From Citricoccus muralis (lineage in GTDB: Bacteria; Actinomycetota; Actinomycetes; Actinomycetales; Micrococcaceae), in NCBI RefSeq assembly GCF_029637705.1, contig NZ_CP121252.1, positions 496,001 to 560,000 on the forward strand: a DNA stretch of 64,000 bases. Reading direction: 5' to 3'. Of the stretch, positions 1 to 7,803 are shown in pieces. The notes below the pieces were generated by a model, which did not search any database, was not told where the DNA came from, and saw only the letters and a list, made by a program, of their open reading frames with translations. The translations under genes and the position numbers were made by a program. The first letter of the stretch is position 1. Each line of letters opens with the position of its first letter.

Positions 1-36
1 GAAGGAGGCGCGGCGTTTGGTGAGTGTCTCAGTCAT
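1..36 (-). CDS. paaE: PaaE, phenylacetyl-CoA epoxidase reductase subunit (N-terminal fragment)
   Basis: Only the first 12 codons lie in the window (M-T-E-T-L-T-K-R-R-A-S-F), reading off the left edge. The ATG is preceded by GAGGGGACC, a good ribosome binding site, and starts 10 bases after the paaD stop. The identity rests on position: paaABCDE is the conserved order, and the fifth gene is the FAD/2Fe-2S reductase that passes NADPH electrons to the PaaABC oxygenase. The fragment itself is too short to prove the family. Confidence 0.7.
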   Translation of the reverse strand, partial: MTETLTKRRASF

Positions 37-46
37 GATGGTCCCC

Positions 47-565
47 TCAGTGAACCTTGAAGTAGTCGAACGGCTCCAGGCAATCCCGGCAGCTGTAGAG
101 CGCTTTGCAGGCGGTGGAGCCGAAACGGGTGAGCTCTCGGGTGTTGAGCGAATGACAGCGCGGGCACTTCACGCTCAGCCCCATGAGCACCGGTCCCTGG
201 CGCACTGCCGAGGCGCCCGACGGTGGAGCGATCCCGTACTCTTCCAGTCGGCGTCGTCCCTCCTCGGTGATCCAGTCGGTGGTCCACGCCGGCTGCAGCA
301 CCAGCTCTACCCGGGCATTCTGATAACCGTCTGCACGCAGGGCATGACCCACATCCTCGGTTATCGTGCCCATAGCGGGGCAGCCGGAATAGGTGGGGGT
401 GATGACGACGACGGCGGTCCCGTCGGCTTCCACTCGGGCGGCGCGCAGGATCCCGAGGTCGGCGATCGAGAGCACCGGAATTTCCGGATCCGGCACCCGG
501 GCGGCAACGTCCCACACCCGGGCGGCGTCGACGTCGGCGGGTCGCAGCGTGGTGGCGGTGGTCAT
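47..565 (-). CDS. paaD: PaaD, phenylacetyl-CoA 1,2-epoxidase assembly subunit
   Basis: This 172-residue protein belongs to the PaaD/MIP18 (DUF59) family. An N-terminal DUF59 module carries the DPEIPVLSIADLG signature and the TPTYSGCP cysteine motif. A C-terminal zinc-ribbon-like segment has CPRC and CRDC pairs, and the protein ends in the typical FDYFKVH. PaaD is needed for maturation of the multicomponent oxygenase that epoxidises phenylacetyl-CoA; the cysteines suggest a role in Fe-S or metal delivery. It is the fourth gene of the leftward paaABCDE operon, 24 bases after paaC, with a GGGGAGAG site before the ATG. Length is normal for the family. Confidence 0.95.
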   Translation of the reverse strand: MTTATTLRPADVDAARVWDVAARVPDPEIPVLSIADLGILRAARVEADGTAVVVITPTYSGCPAMGTITEDVGHALRADGYQNARVELVLQPAWTTDWITEEGRRRLEEYGIAPPSGASAVRQGPVLMGLSVKCPRCHSLNTRELTRFGSTACKALYSCRDCLEPFDYFKVH

Positions 566-589
566 CGGTCTCTCTCCCCTCGGAATTCT

Positions 590-1423
590 TTACCAGGTGG
601 CGCCGGGATGCTGGCGGGCCAGCACCTGCATTTCGGCCAGGATGTGGCCGCGGTGCTCGCTGAACTCCCCGGAACGGTCCCCGCCCCAGGCACCGGGCAG
701 ATCCGGGACCTCCAGCTCCGCCTCGGCCAGCAGCTCAGCAATGCGACGGTCGAAGTCCGCGCGCAGGCTCGACGGCAGCACCGCGATGCCCCGTTCGGAC
801 AGGTCTCGGGTGAGGTCGTCGTCGTGAAACAGCTCATCCACGTAGGGCCACAGGTAGTACAGTCCCTTCTGCATGCGCTCGTGCGACTCTGGGGTGCCGA
901 TCCCGAGGCGCAGCACCCACTGGGCGGCGTGATCCTGGTGGTACTGCACCTCTTTGAGCGCCTTGTCCGCGATGGCCGACAGCGTGGCATCATTCGAGTC
1001 CACCAGACGCCGGAACAGCTCATGCTGGTAGTACGAGAAGATCAGCTGACGGGCGATGGTCTGCCCGAAATCGCCGTTCTCCTGCTCCACGAGGCGGCAG
1101 GAACGGAACTCCTCCTCGTCGCGGAAATATGCCAGGTCATCCTCGGTTTTGCCCCAGGCGGTGCCCGCATAGGTGAGCAAGAACCGGGCGTGGCCGAGCT
1201 GGTCGAGGGCGATGTTGGAGAGAGCGATGTCCTCCTCCAGTTCCGGGGCGCGGGCGATCCACCAGCCCAGGCGCTGTGCGAGCATCAGGGCGTCATCGCC
1301 GAGATACAGCGCGTAGGTGGCGACGTCGGGTTCCGCAGTGGCACCTGAGGCGGCGATCTCCTCGGCGCTGATCGCGGAGCCAGCCGAAATCTTGGTGGCG
1401 GAGTCGTGGGATGCGAAGCTCAT
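590..1423 (-). CDS. paaC: PaaC, phenylacetyl-CoA 1,2-epoxidase structural subunit
   Basis: This 277-residue protein is of the PaaC ferritin-like helical family. Recognisable blocks are LYLGDDALMLAQRLGWW, the IALSNIALDQLGHARFL helix and YHQDHAAQWVLRLGIGT. PaaC is the catalytically silent partner that forms the heterodimer with PaaA and shapes the acyl-CoA site; together they insert one oxygen atom into the ring of phenylacetyl-CoA in the cytoplasm. The ATG overlaps the paaB stop by four bases (ATGA), so translation is probably coupled. The N-terminal 35 residues are Ala/Ser rich and look like a disordered extension. Confidence 0.95.
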   Translation of the reverse strand: MSFASHDSATKISAGSAISAEEIAASGATAEPDVATYALYLGDDALMLAQRLGWWIARAPELEEDIALSNIALDQLGHARFLLTYAGTAWGKTEDDLAYFRDEEEFRSCRLVEQENGDFGQTIARQLIFSYYQHELFRRLVDSNDATLSAIADKALKEVQYHQDHAAQWVLRLGIGTPESHERMQKGLYYLWPYVDELFHDDDLTRDLSERGIAVLPSSLRADFDRRIAELLAEAELEVPDLPGAWGGDRSGEFSEHRGHILAEMQVLARQHPGATW

Positions 1424-1743
1424 AGGTGCTTCACCCCTTCAGACTTGGTGTAATAGGTGGCGTGACGGTAAGCCTTGCCCTGCGCGGACTCGAAGTAGCC
1501 GCCCTTGGAATCCGGATCCGAGGAGGCGATGACCGCAGACGGAACCACCCACACGGAGGTGCCTTCGTTGCGGCGGGTGTAGAGATCGCGGGCGTTGCGC
1601 AGTGCCATGGTGGCGTCGGGGGCGTGCAGTGAGCCGGCATGCACATGGGAGAGTCCGCGCGAGGAACGCACGAATACCTCCCAGAGCGGCCATTCGGTGG
1701 TGGTGCCGGTGGTTCCCTCGGTGCTGGTGATGTCAGTGGTCAT
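1420..1743 (-). CDS. paaB: PaaB, phenylacetyl-CoA 1,2-epoxidase subunit B
   Basis: This 107-residue protein carries the PaaB core WPLWEVFVRSSRGLSHVHAGSLHA, followed by MALRNARDLYTRRNEG and the WVVPS segment. PaaB bridges PaaAC dimers in the epoxidase complex. The ATG at 1743 was chosen because the conserved core begins about 20 residues later; the reading frame stays open upstream only through paaA sequence. It starts 3 bases after the paaA stop and overlaps paaC by 4 bases, so paaA-B-C form a tightly coupled block. The first 16 residues are Thr rich and unlikely to be structured. Confidence 0.95.
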   Translation of the reverse strand: MTTDITSTEGTTGTTTEWPLWEVFVRSSRGLSHVHAGSLHAPDATMALRNARDLYTRRNEGTSVWVVPSAVIASSDPDSKGGYFESAQGKAYRHATYYTKSEGVKHL

Positions 1744-1745
1744 GA

Positions 1746-2768
1746 TCAGGCTCCGATCAGCTGGCGGTCGGTGCGCTCTGTCTGCTCTGTCTGCTCGGCG
1801 GCGCGCTCGGCCATTTTCGCGGCATAGGCGACGGCCGCCTCTCGGACCCAGGCCCCCTCGGCATGAGCCTGACGACGGCGCTGCATGCGCTGCACGTTGC
1901 AGGGCCCAGCCCCGGAGAGCACCGTCTTGAACTCGTTCCAGTCCAGCGCGCCGTAATCGTAGTGGCCGCGCTCCTCGTTCCACTTCAGATCAGGGTCGGG
2001 CAGGGTGAGTCCCAGGGCCTCGGCCTGCGGGACCATCATGTCGACGAAGCGCTGGCGTAGCTCGTCGTTGGAGAACCGCTTGATGTTCCACGCCATCGAC
2101 TGCTGGGAGTGCGGGGAGTCGCCGTCCGGGGGGCCAAACATCTGCAGGGCAGGGCCGTAGAAACGGTTGACGGCGTCCTGGGCCATCTGCTTCTGCTCTG
2201 GGGTGCCGTGGGAGAGCTCATAAAGGATCTCCCACCCCTGGCGCTGGTGGAACGATTCTTCCTTGCAGATCCGGACCATCGCGCGGCCGTACGGGCCGTA
2301 GGAGGCGCGGCACAGCGGCACCTGGTTGCAGATCGCGGCGCCGTCGACGAGCCACCCGATCGCACCCATATCCGCCCAGGTCCGGGCCGGGTAGTTGAAG
2401 ATCGAGGAGTACTTGGCCCGGCCCTCCAGCAACTGCTGGTTGAGCTCGTGGCGGGGGGTGCCCAGTGTTTCGGCGGCCGAGTAGAGGTAGAGCCCGTGAC
2501 CGGCCTCGTCCTGCACCTTCGCCATCAGGATCGACTTGCGCTTCAGGCTCGGCGCCCGGGTGATCCAGTTGGCCTCGGGCTGCATGCCGATGATTTCGGA
2601 GTGGGCGTGCTGGGAGACCTGCCGTGTGAGGGTCTTGCGGTAGGCGGCGGGCATCCAGTCGCGGGGCTCGATACGGGAGTCCTCGGCGATGATGCGATCG
2701 AAATGGTCCTGGCCGGCGCGCTCCTCCTCGGAGGCCGCGGGCTCGGCGAGACGGTCTGGTGCGGTCAT
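1746..2768 (-). CDS. paaA: PaaA, phenylacetyl-CoA 1,2-epoxidase catalytic subunit
   Basis: This 340-residue protein is the di-iron catalytic subunit that uses O2 and PaaE electrons to convert phenylacetyl-CoA to the 1,2-epoxide. Visible family blocks are [45 protein letters not shown] (EAGH iron-ligand motif) and [16 protein letters not shown] (EExxH ligand motif). The C-terminal tail is a polar, Glu/Arg-rich extension. The ATG at 2768 has GAGG eight bases upstream; a GTG nine bases further up would leave no room for that site. It is first in the leftward operon, downstream of two TetR-type operators and a CRP/GlxR-like site shared with divergent paaI. Confidence 0.97.
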   Translation of the reverse strand: MTAPDRLAEPAASEEERAGQDHFDRIIAEDSRIEPRDWMPAAYRKTLTRQVSQHAHSEIIGMQPEANWITRAPSLKRKSILMAKVQDEAGHGLYLYSAAETLGTPRHELNQQLLEGRAKYSSIFNYPARTWADMGAIGWLVDGAAICNQVPLCRASYGPYGRAMVRICKEESFHQRQGWEILYELSHGTPEQKQMAQDAVNRFYGPALQMFGPPDGDSPHSQQSMAWNIKRFSNDELRQRFVDMMVPQAEALGLTLPDPDLKWNEERGHYDYGALDWNEFKTVLSGAGPCNVQRMQRRRQAHAEGAWVREAAVAYAAKMAERAAEQTEQTERTDRQLIGA

Positions 2769-2804
2769 GGTGCTCACCTCAATGATGACGACGGGCGATC
2801 GGAT

Positions 2805-2820
2805 TTACCGACCGTTCGTT
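2805..2820 (+). promoter_or_regulatory. PaaR-type operator, site A (TTACCGACCGTTCGTT)
   Basis: This site is an exact match to the TTACCGACCGWTCGTT motif also seen upstream of paaZ. It lies 37 bases upstream of the paaA ATG, where a repressor would overlap the promoter. The motif is a TetR-style pseudo-palindrome. The link to the TetR gene at 4886-5491 is inferred from position and recurrence. Confidence 0.7.
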
Positions 2821-2868
2821 CAGGATATGCTGACGGGTGAGGTGCGTCAAGTTCGTCATCGTCGTGAA

Positions 2869-2884
2869 TGTGGCTTGACTCACA
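2869..2884 (+). promoter_or_regulatory. CRP/GlxR-like site between paaA and paaI
   Basis: TGTGG-CTTGAC-TCACA matches the TGTGA-N6-TCACA consensus at nine of ten arm positions. It sits between operator sites A and B in the divergent paaA/paaI promoter region, where a cAMP-responsive activator or repressor could govern both directions. Confidence 0.5.
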
Positions 2885-2896
2885 GGGTAAAGTACG

Positions 2897-2920
2897 ATTA
2901 CCTAATGATCGTTCGGTAAT
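2897..2920. promoter_or_regulatory. PaaR-type operator, site B (ATTACC-N12-GGTAAT)
   Basis: This is an inverted repeat with perfect ATTACC/GGTAAT arms. On the minus strand it reads TTACCGAACGATCATT, 14 of 16 matches to the motif of sites A and C. It lies about 33 bases upstream of the paaI ATG, so it probably controls paaI-paaK-paaR and makes the regulator autoregulated. Confidence 0.68.
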
Positions 2921-2952
2921 TCCATCCGTGACTCGCACCCCGGAGGTGTCCT

Positions 2953-3447
2953 ATGACCGACGCGGCCCTGAATGCTGTGCACCCAGAACTGCCCGCTGGC
3001 ATCGACCCCGATTCGGTGGTGCGGGGCTCCTTTGGCGCCCATGATCACCCCACCCTCGGTGTGGATGCCGCGGCCGAATGGCTGGGATACGAGGTGTCCG
3101 AGTACGCGGACGGCTACGCCCGGGCACACATGGTGCTTCGGGACGAGATGCTGAACGGATTCAAGATCGCCCACGGCGGAATGATCTTCGCCTTCGGTGA
3201 CACCTGCTTCGCCTGGTCGTGCAACGACCCGCGGGGCGACGGCTCCACCATTACCGTCGCCTCCGGAGTGGACATCAACTTCATCTCCTCACCCGTGGCG
3301 GGCACCCGGCTCACCGCCGTCGGCGTCCGTCGTTCGACCACGGGGCGCTCCGGGATCTACGACATCACGATCACCGACGACGAGGGGGGCCTCGTCGCCG
3401 AATTCCGGGGACGGTCCCGCACTATCCCGAACAAGCGCCGGGCCTGA
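2953..3447 (+). CDS. paaI: PaaI, hydroxyphenylacetyl-CoA thioesterase
   Basis: This 164-residue hotdog-fold thioesterase of the PaaI family carries the signature FKIAHGGMIFAFGDTCFAWSCN. HGG binds the acyl thioester, and the Asp ten residues on is the catalytic acid. It releases CoA from dead-end ring-hydroxylated or epoxide-derived CoA esters and so rescues the CoA pool during PAA breakdown. CGGAGG lies seven bases before the ATG. It is the first gene of the rightward paaI-paaK-paaR unit, divergent from the epoxidase operon, and is followed by paaK after 51 bases. Confidence 0.9.
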   Translation: MTDAALNAVHPELPAGIDPDSVVRGSFGAHDHPTLGVDAAAEWLGYEVSEYADGYARAHMVLRDEMLNGFKIAHGGMIFAFGDTCFAWSCNDPRGDGSTITVASGVDINFISSPVAGTRLTAVGVRRSTTGRSGIYDITITDDEGGLVAEFRGRSRTIPNKRRA

Positions 3448-3498
3448 AGTGATGCCTGCCCGCCGCGCACCTATCCACTCGCACTAAGGATTCTTGTC

Positions 3499-4863
3499 AT
3501 GACGTCCGCACCCAGCCCCGCCGGCTGCTCCATTCCCCAACCTTTTGTTCCCGGGCCGCCCGCGGCTGACCGCTCGCAGCCGGACCCCGAGGAGCTGATG
3601 AGTCGCGATGAGATCGAGGCGCTGCAGTTTGAGCGACTGCGGTGGACCCTGCACTACGCCTACGAAAACGTGGACGCCTATCGCGAGTTGTTCGATGACC
3701 ACGGTGTGCATCCCAGGGACTTCCAGCAGCTGGAGGACCTGCGGCTCTTCCCGTACACCGATAAGGAGTTTCTGCGGAAGGCGTACCCGTTCAAGTCGTT
3801 CGCCGTCGACATGGCGGACATTCGGCGCATCCATGCGTCGTCGGGTACCACCGGTCAGCCGACCGTCGTCGCGTATACCGAAAATGACCTGCAGGTGTGG
3901 GGCACTCTGGTGGCGCGCTGCTTCCGCAATTCCGGGATCAAGCCCGGCGACAAGGTGCATAACGCCTACGGGTATGGGCTGTTTACCGGTGGGTTGGGCG
4001 CGCATTATGGTGCGGAACGGCTCGGCTGTGCGGTGATTCCGATGTCGGGCGGGCAGACCGAGAAACAGGTGCAGATGATCCGCGACTTCGAGCCGCAGGC
4101 CATTCTCTGCACGCCGACCTACCTGTTGACGATTGCCGACGGTTTCAAAGCCATGGGGCTGGACCCGCGGAAGACCTCGTTGCGCACCGCGGTGTTGGGG
4201 GCCGAGCCGTGGACCGAGGAGATGCGGCGGGAAATCGAGCAGACTTTCAACATCGACGCCTGCGATATTTACGGTTTGTCCGAGGTGATGGGCCCCGGGG
4301 TGGCGGGGGAGAGCGTGGACACGAAGGCGGGCTCGCATATTTGGGAAGACCATTTCCGCCCGGAGATCATTGATCCCTTCACCGACGAGGTGCTGGAAAC
4401 CGGGCAACACGGTGAGCTGGTGTTTACCTCGCTGACCAAGGAGGCGCTGCCGATTATTCGGTACCGCACCCACGACCTGACTCGGTTGCTTCCCGGCAAC
4501 GACCTGCCCGGACATCGGCGCATGGGGAGGATTACCGGGCGCTCCGACGACATGATCATCTTGCGTGGGGTGAATCTGTTCCCGTCCCAGATCGAGGAGC
4601 TGGCACTGCAGGTTCCGACGCTGTCGCCGCACTTCATGCTGGAGATCACGCGGCCGAATCGGATGGACCAGATGACGGTGACGATCGAACGTCGCGACGA
4701 CGCCAGTGTGGAGGACGCCACCGCGGGCGGGAAGAAGCTGCAGCAGGAGATCAAAACGAAGATCGGTTCCTCCTGCACCATTACCATCGCCGAACCGGGG
4801 ACCCTGGCGCGGTCGTCCGGCAAGCTGCGCCGGGTCTATGACCTGCGCGACGGCGGGAAATGA
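3499..4863 (+). CDS. paaK: PaaK, phenylacetate-CoA ligase
   Basis: This 454-residue adenylate-forming enzyme activates phenylacetate with ATP and CoA to phenylacetyl-CoA, the entry step of the pathway. The nucleotide-binding loop SSGTTGQP is at residues 114-121. YGYGLFTGGLGAHYG, AVLGAEPW and YGLSEVMGPGV match the PaaK family, and the C-terminal hinge GRSDDMIILRGVNLFP is typical. The family is usually 430-450 residues; this one has a slightly longer, Pro-rich N terminus. AAGGA precedes the ATG. It is the second gene of its unit and ends 22 bases before the TetR gene. Confidence 0.96.
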   Translation: MTSAPSPAGCSIPQPFVPGPPAADRSQPDPEELMSRDEIEALQFERLRWTLHYAYENVDAYRELFDDHGVHPRDFQQLEDLRLFPYTDKEFLRKAYPFKSFAVDMADIRRIHASSGTTGQPTVVAYTENDLQVWGTLVARCFRNSGIKPGDKVHNAYGYGLFTGGLGAHYGAERLGCAVIPMSGGQTEKQVQMIRDFEPQAILCTPTYLLTIADGFKAMGLDPRKTSLRTAVLGAEPWTEEMRREIEQTFNIDACDIYGLSEVMGPGVAGESVDTKAGSHIWEDHFRPEIIDPFTDEVLETGQHGELVFTSLTKEALPIIRYRTHDLTRLLPGNDLPGHRRMGRITGRSDDMIILRGVNLFPSQIEELALQVPTLSPHFMLEITRPNRMDQMTVTIERRDDASVEDATAGGKKLQQEIKTKIGSSCTITIAEPGTLARSSGKLRRVYDLRDGGK

Positions 4864-4885
4864 GGCCGGGATATACGATAGGGCG

Positions 4886-5491
4886 ATGACCACCACGACT
4901 GCTCCGCGGCGCGGCCGTCCGGGCTACGACCGTTCGACCCTGGTCGCCGTCTGCGTGGCGACCTTCAACCGGCATGGCTACGATGCGACGTCGATGGGGA
5001 TGCTCGCCGCCGAACTGGGTGTCTCAAAGTCCGCCATCTACCATCACGTTTCCTCGAAGGAGGAGATCCTGGAGATGGCGCTCGGTCAGGCCCTCGACGC
5101 GCTCGAGGCGGTGCTGGCCGAGGCCGAGCAGCTGGACGAATCGGGGGCGAAACGGTTGGAGAAGGCGCTGCGTTCGACGGTGCAGGTGCTGATCGAGCAG
5201 ATGCCGCAGGTCACCCTGCTGCTGCGGTTGCGCGGAAATTCGCCGGTGGAGACTGCTGCGCTGCAGCGCCGTCGTGACATCACCTCGCGCTTCGGCCGGA
5301 TCGTGGAATCTGGTCAGAAAGATGGCTCGCTGGTGACCTCGCAGCCACCGCGGCGCATCGCCCGGCTGGTGCTGGGCATGGTGAATTCGATTGTGGACTG
5401 GTACCGGCCCGGCGAATCGGCGGCCGAACCGGCTCAGCTTGAGGAATCGATCCTGCGCCTGGCCCTCGACGGCGTGTTGGCGGAACGCTAG
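4886..5491 (+). CDS. paaR: TetR-family regulator, probable PaaR repressor of the phenylacetate genes
   Basis: This 201-residue TetR protein has its HTH at about residues 28-47 (MGMLAAELGVSKSAIYHHVSSKEEIL) and a C-terminal all-helical ligand domain of the kind found in PaaR of Thermus and actinobacteria. Those proteins release DNA when phenylacetyl-CoA binds; that ligand is inferred here. It is the third gene after paaI-paaK. Operator-like motifs occur at all four PAA-linked promoters in the window. Its TAG overlaps, on the other strand, the TAG of the convergent HNH gene, with no terminator between them. Confidence 0.82.
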   Translation: MTTTTAPRRGRPGYDRSTLVAVCVATFNRHGYDATSMGMLAAELGVSKSAIYHHVSSKEEILEMALGQALDALEAVLAEAEQLDESGAKRLEKALRSTVQVLIEQMPQVTLLLRLRGNSPVETAALQRRRDITSRFGRIVESGQKDGSLVTSQPPRRIARLVLGMVNSIVDWYRPGESAAEPAQLEESILRLALDGVLAER

Positions 5492-7371
5492 AACGGCGGG
5501 TCTGGATCCTGTTCGCGGGCCGGATTGCGCTGTCGCGTTGTGGAGCGGGGCGGTTGTGGGCGCGTGGCTGTGTCCAGGGCGCGATGCGATACCGGGTGCG
5601 GTACCCAGGAGGTATTGCGCCGGGACTCGACCGGCGGGGATGAGCCGGAGTTAGATGGTCCGAATCCCGGTGGTTTCTCGGCAAATTCGGGCCGCAGCTT
5701 CGCGGTGGGCGCGAACCACGGGATCCCGTCGCGCATCTCGATGACCCACATGCCCAGGTGCACGCTGCGGTGATGATGGTTGCAGAGTAGGACTCCGTTG
5801 TCGACGGTGGTGGGCCCACCTTCGGACCATTCCTTCACGTGGTGGGCGTCGCACCAGCTCGCAGGGAACGTGCATCCGGGTGCGGCGCAGCCGCCGTCGC
5901 GGGCGGTGAGGGCTCGGCGCTGCTTGAGGCTGAAATGGCGCCGGGCGATGGCGACGTCGAGCACTTCACCTTGGGTTCCCAGTACCGCGGTAGTGATGTC
6001 AGCGGTGCAGACCATTCGCCGGAGCATGCCAGGGCCGGTGGGCCCGGTGTAGCCCGCGGAGATGAGCAGGTCGCGGGTGGAGCCGCCGTCGAGTAGCGCG
6101 GTGTTGAAAGTGTTGGGCAGCAGCCCGGAGCTGTGGGCGACTTTCAGTAGGGCGGTGAGTCCGGCGGTGACGATGATCTGCGGTCGTTGGCCACCCTGAT
6201 CGGGCAGCCCGTTTTCGGTCACGCGCAGCCCGGCGGACAGCACAGCGAGCAGGCCGTCATGGGCGCGCTGAGTGGGCGTGCGTCCGTCACGAATACGATC
6301 GGAATCCGCATCGTCGTCGTCGAAAACAACCAGAGTCGGATCGGCCTCTTCGGTGCGCTGGCGCGGATTGTTGGCCGCTCCGCGGATGCAGGAGAGCAGT
6401 TCATGGCCCTCGTCGTCAGTGCCGAGCGTCCAGAGCTTCAGCCCACCCTCCTCACCGGTGAAGTGTAAGCCACGGCGGGCGTGGATGTGCTCCTCGGAGG
6501 TGGCGGCGGCGTCAGGCGTGATGTCGGTGATGACGGCGGTGCGCCAGGCATAGAGGAAGCGCTGGAATTCGGTGTACGAGGTAGTGAGCGCCTTATCGGT
6601 CAGTTCGGCGTCGTGCTTCCGATAGCGGGCTTCGAGCTTTTCTCGTGGGTAGCCGCATTCGCGGGCCCGCCGGTCGATGGCGTTGACCGCGTAGAGGAGC
6701 TGATGCAGGTGCGCTTGACTGATCCGCGAGGCATGGAATGCTGCGGTGAACTGGGGGAACAGCCTCGCCAACCTGCCCTGAGGGCTGTTCGGTTCTGGGG
6801 CGCCAGCGCCGTCATCGGGGTGAACTGTGGGGCGATGTGGCTGGAAATGCTGGGCCGTCTGCGCGCGACGTCGAGCCTCCCCGGGGGAGATATCGACGGT
6901 GTCTTGCAGCAGATGATCAGGACCGCGGTAGCCGTCGCGCCCCTCGGGAATGCCGAGCAGGCTGAACTTCTGCCCCGGAGTGCGGTAGGCATCGGCCATG
7001 GTGCCATCCAGGCGTGACTGCACCCCCTGAACGAGGGTGGTGAGGTGCTGTGCCGTCTTCATGAGCGCCGGCAGGGTGGCGCGCGGATCGCCCACGGCCA
7101 GGGGCTCTTGCACCTCGGGCAGCAGCTTCTCATTCAGTTCAAACTGGGTGAACTCGCGCTCGAGATCGGGGTTCGTGAGGCGTTCGGCGACGGCGACGAG
7201 CCCCTTCTGAATGGCCTCCAGTGCGGATCCGAGATTCAGGTCTCCCAGCGTGCGGGCGAACATGTCGCCGAAGCTGAGTTCGACGAGCGCAGTCAGCGGG
7301 TGCGGTGTGTTCTCGGGGTCGGTGCCCGGAGTAGAGGGCGCAGGCGAAGCCTGGTTGATCGTCGTCGTCAC
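5488..7371 (-). CDS. DUF222 / HNH endonuclease domain protein (13E12 repeat family)
   Basis: This protein of about 627 residues has the architecture common in actinobacteria in many copies: an N-terminal DUF222 helical domain (roughly residues 60-400) and a C-terminal HNH nuclease. The nuclease motif is split as DGGCAAPGCTFPASWCDAHH, then TTVDNGVLLCNHHHRSVH, with the zinc cysteines and catalytic His visible. GTG 7371 was chosen because GGGAGG lies seven bases upstream; the GTG nine bases earlier would abut it. The C-terminal 70 residues are Pro/Arg rich and disordered. The family's function is unclear; mobile-element or phage-defence roles have been suggested. No inverted repeats or transposase flank it. 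Confidence 0.85.
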   Translation of the reverse strand: MTTTINQASPAPSTPGTDPENTPHPLTALVELSFGDMFARTLGDLNLGSALEAIQKGLVAVAERLTNPDLEREFTQFELNEKLLPEVQEPLAVGDPRATLPALMKTAQHLTTLVQGVQSRLDGTMADAYRTPGQKFSLLGIPEGRDGYRGPDHLLQDTVDISPGEARRRAQTAQHFQPHRPTVHPDDGAGAPEPNSPQGRLARLFPQFTAAFHASRISQAHLHQLLYAVNAIDRRARECGYPREKLEARYRKHDAELTDKALTTSYTEFQRFLYAWRTAVITDITPDAAATSEEHIHARRGLHFTGEEGGLKLWTLGTDDEGHELLSCIRGAANNPRQRTEEADPTLVVFDDDDADSDRIRDGRTPTQRAHDGLLAVLSAGLRVTENGLPDQGGQRPQIIVTAGLTALLKVAHSSGLLPNTFNTALLDGGSTRDLLISAGYTGPTGPGMLRRMVCTADITTAVLGTQGEVLDVAIARRHFSLKQRRALTARDGGCAAPGCTFPASWCDAHHVKEWSEGGPTTVDNGVLLCNHHHRSVHLGMWVIEMRDGIPWFAPTAKLRPEFAEKPPGFGPSNSGSSPPVESRRNTSWVPHPVSHRALDTATRPQPPRSTTRQRNPAREQDPDPPF

Positions 7372-7803
7372 CGCGTACACCTCCCTGCGCCGTCGCCGCT
7401 CGAATGGTTCGATGATGAAACGCTACACCATCGAATCCAAATAGTACAGGCGTATTATCCACAGATTTCATGAAGGTTCGGGCGTGTCGTCCACAGGGGG
7501 TGGTCAGCGGGGCAGGTAAGGGGCCAGATCGGCGTAATATAGAGGGTTATTGATCTACTGATGGAGTCGCGCGGTGTCAGTGAGCGGCGCGAGACTGCGG
7601 GTGCAGTAAGGAGGAGGTGGTTGTGGTGGGACCCTGAAATGTGCGCGGATCTATCGAACGCTCGTTGCCGGTGGGGCGTTGAGCGAGTCGCCCGGTCTGC
7701 ACTTGGCGCGCGACGCGGAAGGAGACTTGGGACTGGATGGCGCGCACTGAGGCGCACGGTGCAGGTGCCCCAAATAGCTGAGGCGTGAAGTGTCGCCATG
7801 GGC
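7372..7803. other. Intergenic region without a recognisable gene
   Basis: These 432 bases separate the HNH gene from paaZ. AT-rich patches near 7420-7450 and 7530-7560 could hold the leftward promoter of the HNH gene. Short open frames exist but lack ribosome binding sites and recognisable content. No strong terminator was seen for paaZ, whose stop is at 7804. Confidence 0.5.

Noticed and set aside
17-1348. Long rightward open frame opposite paaC and paaD
   Set aside because: It lies antisense to two well-recognised paa genes and has no family features; high GC content keeps such frames open by chance.
5488-7371. DUF222/HNH gene as a group II intron, intein or insertion element
   Set aside because: There is no reverse transcriptase, splice motif, terminal repeat or disrupted host gene; the family is a common stand-alone gene in actinobacteria.
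7561-7788. 75-codon rightward frame between the HNH gene and paaZ
   Set aside because: Arg/Val-rich with no ribosome binding site and no family content; treated as non-coding.
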